Assembly (NCBI GenBank): GCA_016721425.1
Contig: JADKID010000005.1
Span: 124,001 to 188,000, forward strand
DNA from: Bryobacterales bacterium
Lineage (GTDB): Bacteria; Acidobacteriota; Terriglobia; Bryobacterales; Bryobacteraceae
Length of the DNA stretch: 64,000 bases
Direction: 5' to 3'
Part shown: in pieces, positions 63,154 through 64,000 of the stretch
How the letters are laid out: every line of letters starts with the position of its first letter
Numbering within the stretch: position 1 is the first letter of the stretch
The notes under the pieces: generated by a model
Databases searched by the model: none
What the model was told of the DNA's origin: nothing
What the model saw: only the letters and a program-made list of their open reading frames with translations
Translations under genes and position numbers: made by a program

Positions 63154-63683
63154 TGAGAACCAACGAAGATCAAGCCAATCCGCTTTTCCGCGTCTCAGTT
63201 GGAATGCAGACCGGCCCCGCCAAGACGCTGCTCCTGCGTTTGCCCGGCATCCCGCTGCAACGGATCGTAATCGGCATCAGCGCCCGGCAACTGCTGGGCA
63301 TCCAACCGGCCGACGCGTTCGCCCCCTGGCCGGCGGATCCCCCGCGCTGGATGGGTGTTGTGGAATGGAGTGGCCGGCAGGTGCAGGTGATCGACCTGGC
63401 GGCATGTCTGGGCTTGGGCGCGTCCGATTACCGGATGGCCCGGCGCCTGGCGTTTCTGCGGTGTCCGCGAAATCCCGGCGTGGTGGCGGTACCTGCCATG
63501 GGCGAGATGATCCAACTGGAGAATACCGACGACGCACGACCGGCCGCGCTGGAGAAGGGGCTGGCCGGGGAGTTCGTCCGCGGAGTCTTCCACCTTGGTT
63601 CCGAGTTGCTGTTGATCCCGGACCTGGATGCCATCTGGGAGCAAGTCCTCCATCCGGCGGTGGGCGGACCGCGGCGGGTATAG
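63153..63683 (+). CDS. second CheW-like coupling protein
   Basis: Protein of 176 residues. ATG at 63153 overlaps the kinase stop (TGATG); a GTG at 63150 is in frame. The CheW fold is recognisable by RWMGVVEWSGRQVQVIDLAACLGLG and FHLGSELLLIPDLDAI, but it diverges from the main CheW protein of the cluster (56428). It may serve a different receptor or be the second adaptor seen in Chp/Tax operons. It is the last gene of the chemosensory operon. Confidence 0.82.
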   Translation: MRTNEDQANPLFRVSVGMQTGPAKTLLLRLPGIPLQRIVIGISARQLLGIQPADAFAPWPADPPRWMGVVEWSGRQVQVIDLAACLGLGASDYRMARRLAFLRCPRNPGVVAVPAMGEMIQLENTDDARPAALEKGLAGEFVRGVFHLGSELLLIPDLDAIWEQVLHPAVGGPRRV

Positions 63684-63721
63684 GATCCGCACTCGGCTCC
63701 GCGCTAAGCTTGGGATTCTGA

Positions 63722-64000
63722 ATGAGCACATTCCGAATCGCCCTGGCCAATCTTCCATATCCGACGAGCCTGGAAGAGTCAGTCACTCTGGCCAAGCAGG
63801 CGATCGCGCAAGCGTCCCTGCAGGGCGCAGAGCTCATCTGCTTTCCGGAGTGTTACGTGCCTGGCTATCGCGGCCTGGGAAGACAGGCGCCGCCGCCTGA
63901 TCCGGCTTCCCTCGAACGGGCGTGGTCCGCCATAGCGGAGGCAGCAGCGAGCGCGGGCCTGGTGGTGATTCTAGGCACAGAGCGCATTGTGGATGGCGGG
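63722..64000 (+). CDS. nitrilase-superfamily carbon-nitrogen hydrolase, N-terminal part
   Basis: The first 93 codons are in the window; the gene continues past the right edge. Nitrilase fold features are visible: FRIALANLPYP, AKQAIAQASLQGAELICFPE with the first catalytic Glu, and the following CYVPGYRG. The catalytic Lys and Cys lie outside. It starts 38 nt after the last chemosensory gene. No strong ribosome binding site is seen; a role in chemotaxis is not implied. Substrate class (nitrile, amide, carbamoyl) is open. Confidence 0.85.
   Translation, partial: MSTFRIALANLPYPTSLEESVTLAKQAIAQASLQGAELICFPECYVPGYRGLGRQAPPPDPASLERAWSAIAEAAASAGLVVILGTERIVDGG

Overview
The window is high-GC bacterial chromosome with no mobile element, prophage, rRNA, tRNA or CRISPR array that I can recognise. 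The gene mix suggests an acidobacterium of the Bryobacterales/Solibacter type: Tat-exported Gfo/Idh/MocA and GH2 enzymes, PL22-like and GH57 polysaccharide enzymes, a secreted PmoA-like protein, a YncE-phosphoesterase fusion, long subtilases and many exported TPR proteins. This placement is inferred from gene content only.

Layout. 0-6.6 kb: an AlgI-type MBOAT operon cut by the left edge, a secreted metallo-beta-lactamase-fold protein, a Tat-exported oxidoreductase with a strong terminator, an atypical SDR translationally coupled to a small exported protein, and a diguanylate cyclase. 6.8-11.7 kb: housekeeping genes (infA, purU, acpS, a CDP-alcohol phosphatidyltransferase, greA) and a cobalt/nickel ECF transporter (cbiM-cbiQ-cbiO). 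11.8-20.3 kb: a large subtilase, a VapBC toxin-antitoxin pair, a frameshifted exported protein, a LytS-like kinase, ribA and two exported TPR proteins. 20.3-27.3 kb: rnc, then a tightly overlapping operon on the minus strand in which a membrane HD-GYP/GAF/GGDEF protein leads a peptide ABC transporter (two permeases, binding protein, one ATPase). 27.6-31.4 kb: a subtilase ending in GMVWGT hexads and a Tat-exported GH2 enzyme whose start codon lies in a perfect hairpin. 31.5-33.9 kb: an argC-argB-acetyltransferase operon behind an ARG-box-like palindrome. 34-43 kb: a molybdopterin-binding-like protein, a SYLF protein, GH57, a YncE-phosphoesterase fusion with a frameshift, nadE and a secreted MetX-like hydrolase. 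43-47.4 kb: a CHASE2 adenylate cyclase, a FecR-like exported protein and a GT-C-like membrane protein that seems to start with ATA, then a tail-anchored protein. 47.4-54.7 kb: gatB, a YtcJ-like amidohydrolase, a PmoA-like protein, an HyuA-type subunit without HyuB and a PL22-like lyase. 54.9-63.7 kb: a chemosensory operon organised like pilGHIJ-chpA of twitching motility (or the cyanobacterial pix/tax operons), followed by a nitrilase-family gene cut by the right edge.

Three otherwise intact genes carry single-base frameshifts (about 15.69, 38.17 and 60.23 kb; the last is in a run of five G). They may be real mutations or errors in a draft assembly. A second window-scale signal is G-over-C asymmetry: strong on the plus strand, whatever the gene orientation, from 0 to about 43 kb, and nearly absent after about 47 kb.

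No gene-free stretch exceeds 300 bases. The longest are 27340-27599 (a divergent promoter region), 31374-31607 (the arg operator and little else) and 54723-54929 (upstream of the chemosensory operon, nothing recognisable).
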